This document shows positions 1 through 10,228 of a stretch of DNA of 64,000 nucleotides, one piece after another. Position 1 is the first letter of the stretch. Each line of letters starts with the position of its first letter. The notes below the pieces were generated by a model. The model was given only the letters and a program-made list of their open reading frames with translations. It did no database searches and had not been told where the DNA came from. The stretch lies in assembly GCA_023055425.1 (NCBI GenBank), contig JALGPY010000010.1, forward strand, positions 21,468,363-21,532,362, read 5' to 3'. The position numbers and the translations under genes were made by a program. The DNA comes from Linanthus parryae (taxonomy: Eukaryota; Streptophyta; Magnoliopsida; Ericales; Polemoniaceae).

Positions 1-257
1 TGCAAGAATCGCTCTTTCGGACTCTTTTTAATGTAACTTTGTGTGCCCTCTGTGGCCGCGATCCTTTGATCGTTTAAACATCTTTAACTTTCTGCTTTTG
101 CGCACGCTGGTCCCGCGCATATTGAAATATCTTTTTTCACGCTTTTGATTGGCTCATGTTTTTGCTTACATGAATGCGAGGCTTTATGTGATTGCTCCTT
201 GTAGGTAAGTAGAGTTTTTTACCATTAGGCTTAGGTTTTGAAGTTTGTGAGCTATGG

Positions 258-437
258 CTATCTAGACAGATAGGCTCGTGCATCGCTGCGTATGGTTTCT
301 ATCTAAACAGATAGGCTTACACGAGCATCACGTCGCTACCTAGACAGGTAGGCTTACACTTAATGATTTTTTCCGCTATCGCAGACAGATAGGCTTATGC
401 TTTTAGTAATGATTTCGCTGCTATCGAAGACAGATAG
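258..437. repeat. Palindrome array, block A (Tat-1 3' region)
   Basis: Five short inverted repeats of the type CTATCTAGACAGATAG followed by GGCT lie at about 258-273, 299-314, 336-351, 376-392 and 421-437. The arms CTATCT/AGATAG pair around a 4-5 base loop, so each could form a small hairpin in DNA or RNA. Arms and the GGCTT tail are kept while intervening bases differ, so this is a dispersed motif array and not a simple satellite. It lies downstream of the pol gene in element orientation. Confidence 0.8.
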
Positions 438-735
438 GCTTATGCGCATATGTCATGTATTGCTGAAGTTTTAGAACCGACTAACTCAAGATTCTTGGTG
501 AGTCCTGAATATTTTAATTCTTTAAAGGCTCAAGTCCCCATAAGCCGCCATCATTATCTGATCGCTTGTACTGTCGTGGAGTTTAGATAAGGTGAGCCCG
601 TCACACAGTAAGCCAAACCCTCATCATTGACTAGGGCTACTGTATCGTTGTAGGCTTTTGATAGGGTCATTGATTCTTGTCCGTTTCCGAGGAGTTGCTG
701 ACTCAACCGGGAACTTAAGAGTCTCCCTTGAGTCC

Positions 736-743
736 TATATAAA
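736..743 (+). promoter_or_regulatory. TATA box upstream of the antisense ORF
   Basis: TATATAAA lies on the plus strand, opposite to Tat transcription and about 170 bases before the ATG at 916. The position suits a promoter for the antisense reading frame. This is a sequence match only. Confidence 0.4.
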
Positions 744-915
744 ACCCCTTCTCTGCCATTTTGTTTTTCCATCGTTGCTACCCTTCTGGGTTCTTGTAAT
801 TGACAAAATGCCACTTCTCCTGAGTCGTTTCCATTATTTTCATTGCTTTTTACCCATTTTCATTCAGTATCAGCTCTGGATCTCCAAGCTTGCACTTGTG
901 CGTTGTGCTATAGAA

Positions 916-1260
916 ATGGCTCCCAAGGAACTTACAAAAGAAGCTTCTGATTCGCCTGGGATTTTCGAAGACCGGTGTTGTAAGCTCTTCCTTTTGAATG
1001 AAGACATCTTTTTCCCAGTCATGTTTGCGGGGATTATCTTCGGTGGACCTCCGGCGGAGAATAATCTGCCACCAATTCTTAAACTAGCAAGTAATGAGTG
1101 GATTGCATCTCTGTTGGAACTCCGGCGGAGAACTATATGCCACTGGTTCTTAAGCCAGGGAGTAATGATTGGGGGTTCTTCCTACTCATGCACAATCAGC
1201 TTCCTATCCCATGAGCTATTCTCCCGCTTGTTCTTCGCATCAGTAGCCTCCATGGCTTGA
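916..1260 (+). CDS. Antisense ORF in the 3' region of Tat-1
   Basis: An open frame on the strand opposite to gag-pol begins at an ATG at 916 (Met-Ala-Pro-Lys-Glu-Leu) and runs 114 residues to a stop at 1260; the frame is open upstream to 658. I recognise no domain. Tat-lineage elements are known to carry extra ORFs, some antisense, between pol and the 3' LTR, which fits position and orientation. Composition is ordinary, with hydrophobic stretches such as FPVMFAGIIFGG and no clear signal peptide. It may be a truncated version of such an ORF or a chance frame. Confidence 0.4.
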   Translation: MAPKELTKEASDSPGIFEDRCCKLFLLNEDIFFPVMFAGIIFGGPPAENNLPPILKLASNEWIASLLELRRRTICHWFLSQGVMIGGSSYSCTISFLSHELFSRLFFASVASMA

Positions 1261-1457
1261 AGTTCATCTGGCACCTTGCCATGCCAGGGGTATCAACAAG
1301 GACTCTGTTCTAGTCGAGGATGTCGACGTCAGTGTCGAGTTGATCGTAGTTAGTTTTGTAGCTTTAGAGTCCCATGTAGGAAACTCTTTGAACGTTCTTT
1401 GAGAACACTTAGCTTTTGATTGAAAGCATTTTTCATTGTAAGCTTTGCTTTTAGCTG

Positions 1458-2032
1458 CTATCTAAACAGAGAAGTTGTAAACCGCATTTGGTTTCTATGA
1501 AAATATGCTTTGCATTTGCTGTTTCGTCTAATAGGATAGCCTTGCTTTTGACTGCTATGTAATCAGATAGGCGTGCATCTTGGCTGTTGTGCAAGCGTGC
1601 TTTGATTTGAACTTGATGTTATCTAATAAGATAGACGTTAACTCGCATATTGGCTATTATTCGGTTGAATAAGCTTTTGTACTTTGCTTCCATTAGACGG
1701 ATGGGCTTAGTCGCGTTTGGCTGCTATCTGAACAAATAGGCTTTTATTTTTGGATGGTTGCTATCTAAACAGATAGGCTTTTAGTTTTCTTTTGGATGCT
1801 ATCTAGACACATAGGCTTTGAATTTGCAGTTAGCTTCTATCTAGACATATAGGCTTTTGTATTTGCTGCTATCTAGACACATAGGCTTTAGTCGCGTTTG
1901 GCAGCTATCTAGACAGATAGGCTTTGAATTTGCATTACTGATATCGTATGAGATAGGCTTACGTTCGCGTATTGCTGCTATCTGAACAGATAGGCTCTTC
2001 ATTATGCGTTTGGATGCTATCTAAATAGATAG
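1458..2032. repeat. Palindrome array, block B (Tat-1 3' region)
   Basis: About 14 copies of the CTATCT-N4-AGATAGGCTT motif occur every 30-50 bases, some perfect (around 1756, 1905, 1977, 2017) and some with one to three changes. The unit between motifs varies in length and sequence, so only the palindrome and its GGCTT tail are conserved. The array ends about 180 bases past the integrase stop codon. Tat elements are known for tandem repeats in their 3' untranslated region; here the repeated thing is a hairpin-forming motif. Confidence 0.8.
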
Positions 2033-2208
2033 GCTTACACTTTCATTATGGTCAGCTGCTAAACCATATAAGCAATATGACAAAATGAGACTGGCAACTG
2101 ATAAAAGAGCTCTCATATGGGAGAGTTATTATCATTATATGAATCCCCATATGGGAGGATCTTAGAAAGATGTACAGTGCAAGTGTTAAGCAAAGTAAAG
2201 AGAGAAAG

Positions 2209-3711
2209 CTAGGGGTAGTACTTTCTTAGCCATCGTATATTGACCGGGATTGGAGTGGTGGCAGTCCCGTGGCAGCGTAGAATGTTGCAATAACCACTAT
2301 CGAAGACTTATTTGACCTCGAAGGGTCCTTCCTAATTAGCCGCAAACTTGGGATGAGCTGCTTTGCGCATGCAATGGTCGGAAGCTCGCAGGACTAGGTC
2401 CCCTACTGCAATGTCCCTGTGCTGGACCGTTTTGTTGTAGGCACGCGAGATCCTTTCTTTATAATTGGTGTTCGTCCTATTAGCTTTCTCACATCTTTCC
2501 TCTAGCCTGATGAGATCATGGTCGCACTCGTTGTCATATAAAGCACTGGAAGCTAGTCTCTAGGAATTCACCTTGACTTCAAGAGGGACAACTGCTTCAG
2601 CCCCATAGCATAGTAAGAATGGGGAAGTTCCTGTAGGAGTCCTAGGCGATGTGCGATACGCCCAATGTGCCACTCCCAGAGAATCTACCCATTTTTTGTG
2701 ATCGTCCGCGACCATTTTGCTCAATATTCGGAGCAACGTCTTGTTGGTGGCCTCCGCTTGTCCATTTCCTTTTGGATAATACGGCATTGAGCATATTTGC
2801 CTTACATTGTACTCCATTAATTTTGCGACCACATGGCGATGGTGTGAGGGATACCAAAGCGATGGATGATGTTTTCCTGTATGAATTTGACCACGACCGT
2901 TGCATTTGCTGTTTTGAGTGGGATTGCCTCAACCCACTTAGTGAATCGCTCCGTTCCTGTGAGGATATATTCATTCCCACGCGAAGGGAGTCGTATTGGT
3001 CCGATGAAATCCAACGACCAAGTGTGGAACGGCCAAGGAGTCCCCAACGCGTGTAAATCGACGGTAGGGGCATGTACTAGATTGCCATGAAATTGGCATT
3101 GCTGGCATCTTCTGAATTTCACGCGGCAATCAGCTTCCATGGTTGGCCACAAGTATCGAACTGTTAAAAGCTGTCTACATAGCTTCGCGCCTTCTTGGTG
3201 CTCTACCTGGTGGAACATCTCCATGACCTCCTGGGCCTCTTGCCCGTTCAGACATCTGAGCAAGTTCCCGTTGTGTCCTTTCTACCACAGCAAACTTTCC
3301 TATAAGATGTATTAAGTAGCCTTCCTTTTGAGCTTATCCGCCTCTTTTTTTTGGCAGGTAGAGTCCCCTCGTGTAAGTAGTCGATTACAGGGTTTCGCGA
3401 ATCTCCGTTTTCGATTGCAGAAATTTCCATAGAATCTTTAATTAGCGCGCATTTTTCACAACTCCTCTGTATGATAGCTTCAAAGTATGACATTTGTCGC
3501 CAATGGATCCCATATCTTTGGGCTTTCCTGTAGATGGAAATCTCATTGTCTCCGCATGAACGTTGGTGGATTTCTCCAAGGTTGCTCGACCTTCCTCTTC
3601 CGTTACGCATCGGATGAGAATCCCCCCAGGGCCTTTGTAGTATAGCATGCCATCGTGTATGAAAAATCCCTTGATGGATACCCAAGTTTCTTTTCTGGTT
3701 CCATCAGCCAT
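2209..3711 (-). pseudogene. Tat-1 integrase (broken)
   Basis: The integrase would insert the cDNA into chromosomes. A degenerate His/Cys zinc-binding module (RRCQQCQ near 3110) precedes the core. The first catalytic Asp is in WSLDFIGPI. The segment with the second Asp is deleted where GIPHTIAMW jumps to VAKLMEYNVRQ (about 2830). The catalytic Glu follows in GNGQAEATNKTLL. The C-terminal domain continues through an in-frame stop after VKVNS to a final stop at 2209-2211 (WLRKYYP end), with two more stops inside. The deletion, stops and frameshifts make it inactive. Confidence 0.82.
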
Positions 3712-3741
3712 CGCGCGCAGGATGGGCTTTCTCCACTCTGC

Positions 3742-4230
3742 TTATTCAGGGGACTCCTCCTCACACAGGTCTTTTACTAGGGACGGAGTCGTCTTGAATT
3801 CGATCGAGATTTTTTCCGGGCACTTATCACAGCTTATCATTGACCCTAGGATAGCCAATGTGTCCGCATGTCGATCATCTGACCTCGGAGAGTGCTCGTA
3901 TCTGATAGATTCGAACTTCTGAACCAACTTCTGTACTATTGACCTGTATTTCAGCAAGTTGATTTCCTTTAGCGCATATTCTCCCGAGGCTTGTTTGACA
4001 ATTAACTTGGAGTCTCCCATGATAATGAGATTTTGAACCTCCAAGGCCTTGGCTGCAAGTATTCCCGCTATCAGGGCTTCGTACTCGGCCTCATTATTGG
4101 TTACCGCGAAGTCCAGCTTGGTCGACATCAGGATGACCTCTTGGTGTGGCTTGATTAGCACTACTTCAGTTCCTCCTCCTGTTCTTGTTGAAGATCCATC
4201 GAAATGCAGCTTCTCAAGTTCCTCTGTCAC
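3742..4230 (-). pseudogene. Second, archaeal-type RNase H of Tat-1
   Basis: An uninterrupted 162-residue frame matches the additional RNase H found only in Tat-type gypsy elements. The acidic residues are visible in order: Asp in LHFDGSS, Glu in NNEAEYEALIAG, Asp in MGDSKLIVKQ and Asp in RHADTLA. It lies between the ordinary RNase H and the integrase, the diagnostic gene order. The domain looks catalytically complete although the polyprotein around it is broken. Confidence 0.85.
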
Positions 4231-5606
4231 AGGCTCGTAGTTTTGTCCGGGAATTGGTATAGTATATCCGCCAACGCCTGAGACTTGATGGCCTTGGGTC
4301 GCGTACAGACTATATCATACTGGGATATGGTCAGGTACCATTTTGCAAGTCTTCCGGAGGGAGGTGAGTGCCCCAGCAGATAGCGTATAGGGTCGTGCTT
4401 TGTTACGACCACTACTTTGTAAGAAGCAAAGTGATGTTTTAACTTTTCAATAGCGAAGAATAGGGCTAGGCAGTGGCGCTCGGTGTCTGTATACCTGGAT
4501 TCTGCAGATTGGATCATGCGCAAGATTTAGTATATTGGCCTTTCTTGCCCTTCAAACTCCTGAGCTAGTAATGCCCCAATAGACCTCTTTGTCGAGGTTA
4601 AGTACAGGAGCAAAGGTGATCCCAGTTGGGGTGCGAGCATGACTCTTGGAGATGCCAATAACTTCTTCAACTTTTCAAACGCAGCTTGATGCTCTTCTGT
4701 CCACGAGAGCGTCACGTTCTTCTTAAGAAAATTTCTGAAATAAAAGGTCAATTCCGCAATTGCTGGTATGAACCTTCTCTGATATGATAGCTTCCCTAGG
4801 AATGCCTTCAACGCGATTTGGGACTGTGGCTTAGGTAAGCTAGTGATCGCCGATATTTTTGCAGGGTCAGGCTCGATCCCATGTCTGTGAATCACGCAGC
4901 CTAGGAATTTTTCATAGGTCACTCCGAATGCACACTTCATAGGGTTCATCTTCAACTGAAAGGCTCTGCACCTGTCGAAGACTTTCCTCAAGTCTTTCAG
5001 ATGACCCTGCTTTAGCCCTAATTTAACCACCAGATCGTCCACATAGAATTCAGCTTCCTGATGCATCATGTCATGGAATAACATCGTCATCGCTCGTTGA
5101 TACGTGGCCCCTGCATTCTTTAGACCAAATGGCATAAACGTGTAATTGAAGACTACCACGGGTGTGATGAATGCCATTTTTTTTGCGTCTTCAGGATCCA
5201 TCTTAATATGATTATAGTCGCTAAATCCATCCATGAAGCTGAACATTTCGTGGCCTGCGGTGGAATCAATCAGAAGGTCTATGTTTGGCATAGGGAAGTC
5301 GTCCTTTGAGCAGAATTTGTTTAGGTCTCTGAAATCGACTCATACGCGAAGGCTCCCATTTTTCTTCAAAACACGCACTATATTTGTGAGCTAGGTTGGA
5401 TGGTTGTTAGGCTCGATGAATTTGGCATTCAGAAACTTAAGAATATCTTCCTTGATCTTAACGTTTATCTCGGTCCGGAAGTTCCTCGCGCTTTTCTTGA
5501 TTGGCTTTGAGCCTGGAATAACATCCAGCCGATGCATGGTGATGCCTTGATCTAGCCCTGGCCTCTCATCGTAGTCCCACACGAATACGTCCCTGTACTC
5601 TTTCAA
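4227..5606 (-). pseudogene. Tat-1 reverse transcriptase and first RNase H
   Basis: This copies element RNA into DNA and removes the RNA strand. The frame starts in the pre-RT segment (FVWDYDERPGLDQ). Two in-frame stops follow the FIEPNNHPT segment and the NGSLRV segment (near 5390 and 5340). The RT body is open from 5291: NIDLLIDSTAGHEMFSFMDG, MPFGLKNAGATYQRAM, and the active site FYVDDLVVK, which is intact. A TAA at 4527-4529 precedes the RNase H part (SRYTDTERHCLALFFAIEKL). Stops show the copy is dead, but motifs are well preserved, so decay is moderate. Confidence 0.85.
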
Positions 5607-5867
5607 TAGCTAAATTAGCTCTTGTTCTTCCTCATTGCTGAGATCCGCGCTCAAGAAGACCGGCCTCTTCTTTTCCTCAGTGGGACTTAGGAGTAACTCC
5701 TTTAGTTCTTGCTTTTGTGGCTTTGCGCAGTCCTCCATACATTCGGGGGCCTCCTTGATTTCTTACAGCAATGTGCTCCCCTGATCCTCCTTTGGAGCCT
5801 CTGTCAGCTCACAAATTTGCCCGGGGACACCCCTGATGGGGTGGGTCAAAGACGACCCCGCGTACCT

Positions 5868-7043
5868 TCAGATGCGATAATACTTCTTGCCGTTGGAGGA
5901 GGAGCTGCCCACCTGTTTTCTGTCCTCGTCATGCTCGATGACCCTCTTTAGAGTGTAGACGTTCTTGGTCACCCTAGGAACCTCCTCCTGCGTGGGCTGC
6001 TTTTCCTTAGGTGCTTCCCGCATCACCAACACCCGGGCTGGCGACTGGCCATGGATGTCCTCCCACCTGGGCAGAGGAGTTGGCTGAAATGGGGCCGGAA
6101 CAGGTTCATCCGCCATTTCTGTGAACCAAGCTGCCTTGGACAGGTGTGTTTTCTCCAGATTGAATGGATTCACCGAGGCAGGTATTGCGACCACTCTGTC
6201 CTTCCAGAGGGCCTTCATTACTTTATGGGTCGTGGAATGCACGGCGTGATGGATCCATGCTCGACCGGTAATCATGTGGTAGGTGGTGTTTGCGTCGATG
6301 ACATGGAATTTGGAAGAACACTTGATCTGCCCAATTTGGATTCCCAAGCGAATCCACTCTAGGGTCATTCTAGATTCTCTTCCAAAGCCCGTAAATGGTG
6401 ATGGCTTCTTGACAATCTTGCCTCGGGGGATTCCCGCAAACTACAGATTGCTAAGGGGAATGACATTAACCGCAGCCCCTCCATAAACAAAGGCCCTTTT
6501 GAACTCGATTTCCTTGATGACAGACGTCACATACAATGGCCTCTGGTTATTCTTGTATGTTCTCTTATCAGACTCGTCGAACGTCATGATCAACCCGCTT
6601 GATCGCGCGGCCCTGAAAACTTTCCCATTGGAGATGACCAGTTCTTCCCCATGGCCCTCGGCCACTCTTAAGATCACCCTTATCATCTCGTGCCTACGAT
6701 CGCTCGAGAAATTCATCTCATCGAAGAACTTAGCGAACTTGGCAGAGTTATTCATCCGTTGAGCGCGCGAGTCTTCTGTGTCAACGACGTAGTCCTCGTC
6801 CTCATGGATTTTCGCGACCACCGGGGCCTCCGCATCCGTGATCTCCTCAAGGTATGTGATCGAGATCATGGCTATCTCCTTTCCTTTGGGCTCCTGCCTC
6901 GCGTGAGACGGCAAAGGGTTGTTGCGTACATCTTTGGTGGGCTCATCAACAACCAACTGGCCTTCCCTAATTTTCATGTGCACCAACCACCTAAGTTTTT
7001 GCATTCCTTGGTTGGGTTCAGCGCCTGCCCCCGGCATTCGCAC
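5868..7043 (-). pseudogene. Tat-1 gag C-terminus and aspartic protease
   Basis: Two frames cover the region between gag and RT. The first ends in the protease motif AFVYGGAAVNVIP. Related elements have Asp-Gly-Gly-Ser there, so the catalytic Asp is Tyr in this copy. After a stop, the second frame (6368-5868) gives the rest of the protease fold (FHVIDANTTYHMITGRAWIH) and a linker toward RT. Protease function is lost. Confidence 0.75.
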
Positions 7044-7138
7044 TACCTTGGATCCCGCAGCTGGTCTCCCGTGGGTTTACACTCCAGGGCTGGTAGGATC
7101 CCTTCTTTGCGCCACCTTTTTCAAAGATCTGTTGCATC

Positions 7139-8475
7139 CTAAATTGAACAAGGCAAGGGTGGTGCCTCCTGGGGCACGGCCCGCTGTTGTTTGCTAGGGG
7201 ATGATACCGCATGTACATTGGCGTCTCGCGTCTGCTTGTAATTGAAATTTCCCACCTTGAAGTTGGGACTTGCCGGTGTACGCTCACTGGCGTATCTATT
7301 TTTTATTCTCTCCACCAATGGCTCGACATTCCTGGTGCAGTCAATCATTTTGAAAAAGTAGGCATATTCAAATTGATTAACATACCTTTGTACTCGCCGC
7401 GCATTCCTTGGAGGCATATCTGCACCAGGCGGCCTTCCGAGACCTCGTCAATGCATTCTAGGGACCTGGCCCTGAACTTTCTTTTGAAAACAACCCCTTC
7501 TTCGTCGTGGTTCTGGTACATGCGAGAAAGGTGGATGGTGGTGACCCTCTCCTTGAATTGGAAGAACTTGGTGTAGAACTTCTTTACCATGTCTTCCCAG
7601 GTCTTGAAAGATCCTGCTTCCAGGTTTCTGTACCATTTATATGCGACTGTAGCCAGGGACTTGGGGAACTCGCGCATAAGCAGCCTGGTGTCAACCCCGT
7701 GTGGGCCCATCAGATCGACGAACCTCATCACGTGTTCGTGCGCATTCCCGCTGACTTCGTCAAATTTCTCCGACTTGGGTCATTTGTATCCAGCGGGGTT
7801 GGGAATCAAATATATGTCTCGCAGCAAGGGTGGCGCGCTGTCAACCCTGGGGATGACGGTGTCTGGGAAGCTCTGGTTCGCAATGATGTTATCTATACGC
7901 TGCTCAAGGGCCGCCACGCTGGCTGGCGTGCTTTCTCCGCGTGCCCAGGATGATGCTGGCCCGAAACCCGGGATGTAGGGCATGCTCGGATTATAAGGAG
8001 GTGGAGGTGGGGGCGCAAGGCTCCCTAAGGCTCTACTTGCATGAAAAGGAAATGCTGAGTACAGAGTGGGGTTTCCTGCCGTCATCAGCGACGAACTCAA
8101 TGGGAGCCCTGGCGCCTGGAGCACAGGACCATTGGGAGGAGAGGATTGGGCGACAGGTGTTTGCACTATGGATGTAGATGCTGCCCCCGGTGGAGGCAGG
8201 TGGGCAGTCGGTGGTGGTACAGAAGCCCCTGGAACAGTGTTTTGGGCAAATCTTCCCAGGATCGCCATGATTTGGGCGTTCTGGGAAGACTGATCCTTCA
8301 TAATCTAGGCTTGACAGATTGTGGATTGGAGTGCCTCTAGAGAGGGCCCACTCCCAGTAGCTGTTTGAGCACGAGCATTGGGATTAACAATGGTGTTAAG
8401 CGGTCCTTCTTCCCTTGAGGTTTCCTCGTTGGAAGGGGACCGATCGCCGTCATGAATGTTTCCATCGGAAGACAT
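7139..8475 (-). pseudogene. Tat-1 gag (broken)
   Basis: Gag packages the element RNA. The likely start is the ATG at 8475-8473. An in-frame TAG near 8307 is followed by a proline-rich segment and then the conserved gag core (MRFVDLMGPHGVDTRLLM, TWEDMVKKFYTKFFQFKERV, ECIDEVSEGRLVQICLQGM). Stops occur near 7780 and 7345. The core is closely similar to the plus-strand copy at 63580-63920, which proves the family link. Confidence 0.82.
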
Positions 8476-8538
8476 TTTTGTAGGATTCGAAGAATTGGAG
8501 CTCTGAAAGTGGGTGAGTTCACGTCGGGTTCACCATAT

Positions 8539-8781
8539 TGTGCACAAGGAAATCTTTCGGAGAGATCCAAGTCTGCACCTCAAGTAGAGAATAGGAACAC
8601 AGAGAGATGTAGGGTGTGAGTAGGGAGAGGGTAAGAAATGGTAACTGTGAGAGAGAAAGAGACAGCTTAATAGCAAAGCCTTCAATTTTTCGCAACGGAG
8701 GGCTAAAGATCCTGTATATAGTGGGGAAGTGACCGTTGAGGGGGGGGGGGGGGGGGGTTAATGCACCATCAATGGCGGCTT
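8539..8781 (-). repeat. Tat-1 5' LTR, inner part
   Basis: This matches the end of the Tat LTR at 62470-62752, including the block around the TATATA (8715-8720) and the LTR end just before the candidate primer site (TGGTGAACCCGACG, read on the minus strand ending at 8538). A run of about 18 G near 8741 is an expansion absent from the other copy. The LTR is broken at 8781 by the copia insertion and resumes at 20866. Confidence 0.85.
8777..8781. repeat. Target site duplication GGCTT, left copy
   Basis: GGCTT lies immediately before the TGTTGGAATAG start of the copia LTR and recurs right after the ...CCCTACA end at 20866-20870. Removing 8782-20870 restores an uninterrupted Tat LTR when compared with 62125-62752. 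Confidence 0.9.
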
Positions 8782-10214
8782 TGTTGGAATAGATGCCCTA
8801 GAGGCAATCTAGTTTAGTATGAATTTATTTGTGGCTAGAAATTCATTTATTATTTATTGGATATTTAATATAATGAAATCCTTAGATTTACAATTGTGTT
8901 GTTTATCTTAAATATCCCTAGTCCAGTATAATGATTAATGGGACAATCATCTATAGACTAGTATGGGGTTGGATTGATATGGAGATATCATGATCCAACA
9001 CATAGGTGTGCATTAAGCGTAATGGCGCACTGGATTGACCCATCTCCGAGAAGGCTACATACACGTTATATTGAGTCACAAGCGCTTCTCGCGGTGCAAT
9101 GGTATTGTCATCCTTAGACTTGAAGTCACTAGATATTCTAGTTGTGGATTATTGTGATTTTGGTAGCGTTAAACGCTACACCGTAACTGGGTAGTTATAA
9201 AGGCGTGTACCGGATACAATAAGAAGCAAGCTTAGAGATCGTAGTGGACGTAGATAGAATTTGTCCCTCCCACATAACGGGAGAAAATATCCTAGGCCAC
9301 TCGAGAGATAGTGCTTATAGAATGTCTGGCCAGACTCAAATAAATCAACATGGGATATTGATGTTATTTGCACGAATAAGGCTATTCCCATGGATCGAGA
9401 AACTATGGATTGGATATACGAGTGTGACTTGTATGTCTCGTGTCCAATCCGGATATAGAGACAAAGGGATGAGACAATTACTTGTACAAAGGTTGTCAAG
9501 ATGACTATTCTATTAGTTGGCTAGAATGGATGTTTTGCTAGAAACCGCTCCATATTATCAAATAGTTGCTACCAACTAGATAAAACCTATGGGGTCACAC
9601 GCTATATGTAGTTTAACTAGATTTTTGAATTAATTAATTGGATTAATTAATTAGAAGGATCACTTTGCAAAACCTTGCAAACTTAGTAGTGACTAATTTA
9701 CAAGGAAGGGACTAAATAGAATTCTAGTAGGACTAGAATAAGTCATTTAGGTAGTTGGCAAGGAGTTGTTGGACTATATAAAGGACCTTCCTTCCTTCCT
9801 TCCCACACTTATGCTCATAATTGATCACAACTTGAGTGGGAGAGAACAAAAGGAGAGAGAGCAAGCAAGCTAGAGGAGCTGCCGCCCCCCCCCCCCCCCC
9901 TAGCCCGCCGCCCGTCCCCGTCTGCCCCAAGGAGGCCGAAACCTCCTTGGTTCGTCTCGTTTTGCGTGATTATTCTTTCTCTTCCTCTTTCCGGGCTAGC
10001 ACCAAGGAGTGGGAGATCTAGAAATCAACTCTAGGTGTTGATCAACTATAGAGAACGTGACACAATTCGCGTTTGAAGTCATCAAAGGAGAACCCTAAGG
10101 TGTGTTATTGATTTCTTCCTTTACCATCGTTATGTCTCTTGACTCGTGATCCTTGGAGGGTTTTGCATGGTTAATTATTGTTTCCGTTGCGCATCCATGA
10201 ATCAAAACCCTACA
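8782..10214 (+). repeat. Copia LTR1
   Basis: It begins TGTTGGAATAGATGCC and ends CAAAACCCTACA. It includes a TATA box at 9775-9782, a C-tract near 9887-9901, and is followed directly by the primer site. Open frames of about 107 and 86 codons inside it recur in all three LTRs only because the LTR is repeated. Confidence 0.92.
9775..9782 (+). promoter_or_regulatory. LTR1 TATA box
   Basis: TATATAAA in the context GGACTATATAAAGGACC marks the probable U3 promoter. The same site is at 13400-13407 in LTR2 and 20436-20443 in LTR3. Confidence 0.6.
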
Positions 10215-10215
10215 G

Positions 10216-10228
10216 TGGTATCAAAGCC
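10216..10228 (+). promoter_or_regulatory. Primer binding site after LTR1
   Basis: TGGTATCAAAGCC is complementary to the 3' end of initiator tRNA-Met with one change (A for G) from the usual TGGTATCAGAGCC, which is present at 13826-13838 in the second unit. Confidence 0.8.

Larger units (their letters stand above)
438..1457. other. Spacer between palindrome blocks in the Tat-1 3' region
   Basis: This stretch separates the two palindrome blocks. Apart from the antisense TATA box and ORF it shows no coding homology I can recognise. It is part of the long 3' noncoding region typical of Tat elements. Confidence 0.5.

Noticed and set aside
658..915. N-terminal extension of the antisense ORF
   Set aside because: It overlaps the TATA box and probable 5' leader, and the ATG at 916 is the better start.
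258..2032. Regularly spaced palindromic repeats resembling a CRISPR array
   Set aside because: Units are short, imperfect and irregularly spaced, lie in the 3' region of a plant retrotransposon, and there are no cas genes.
7018..7287. Additional minus-strand ORF in the Tat-1 gag region
   Set aside because: It is a shifted frame of the gag C-terminus and not a separate gene.
9176..9504. Open frames of 107 and 86 codons on both strands
   Set aside because: The same frames recur at 12801-13129 and 19838-20166 because they lie in the three copies of one LTR. There is no homology to any protein family I know.
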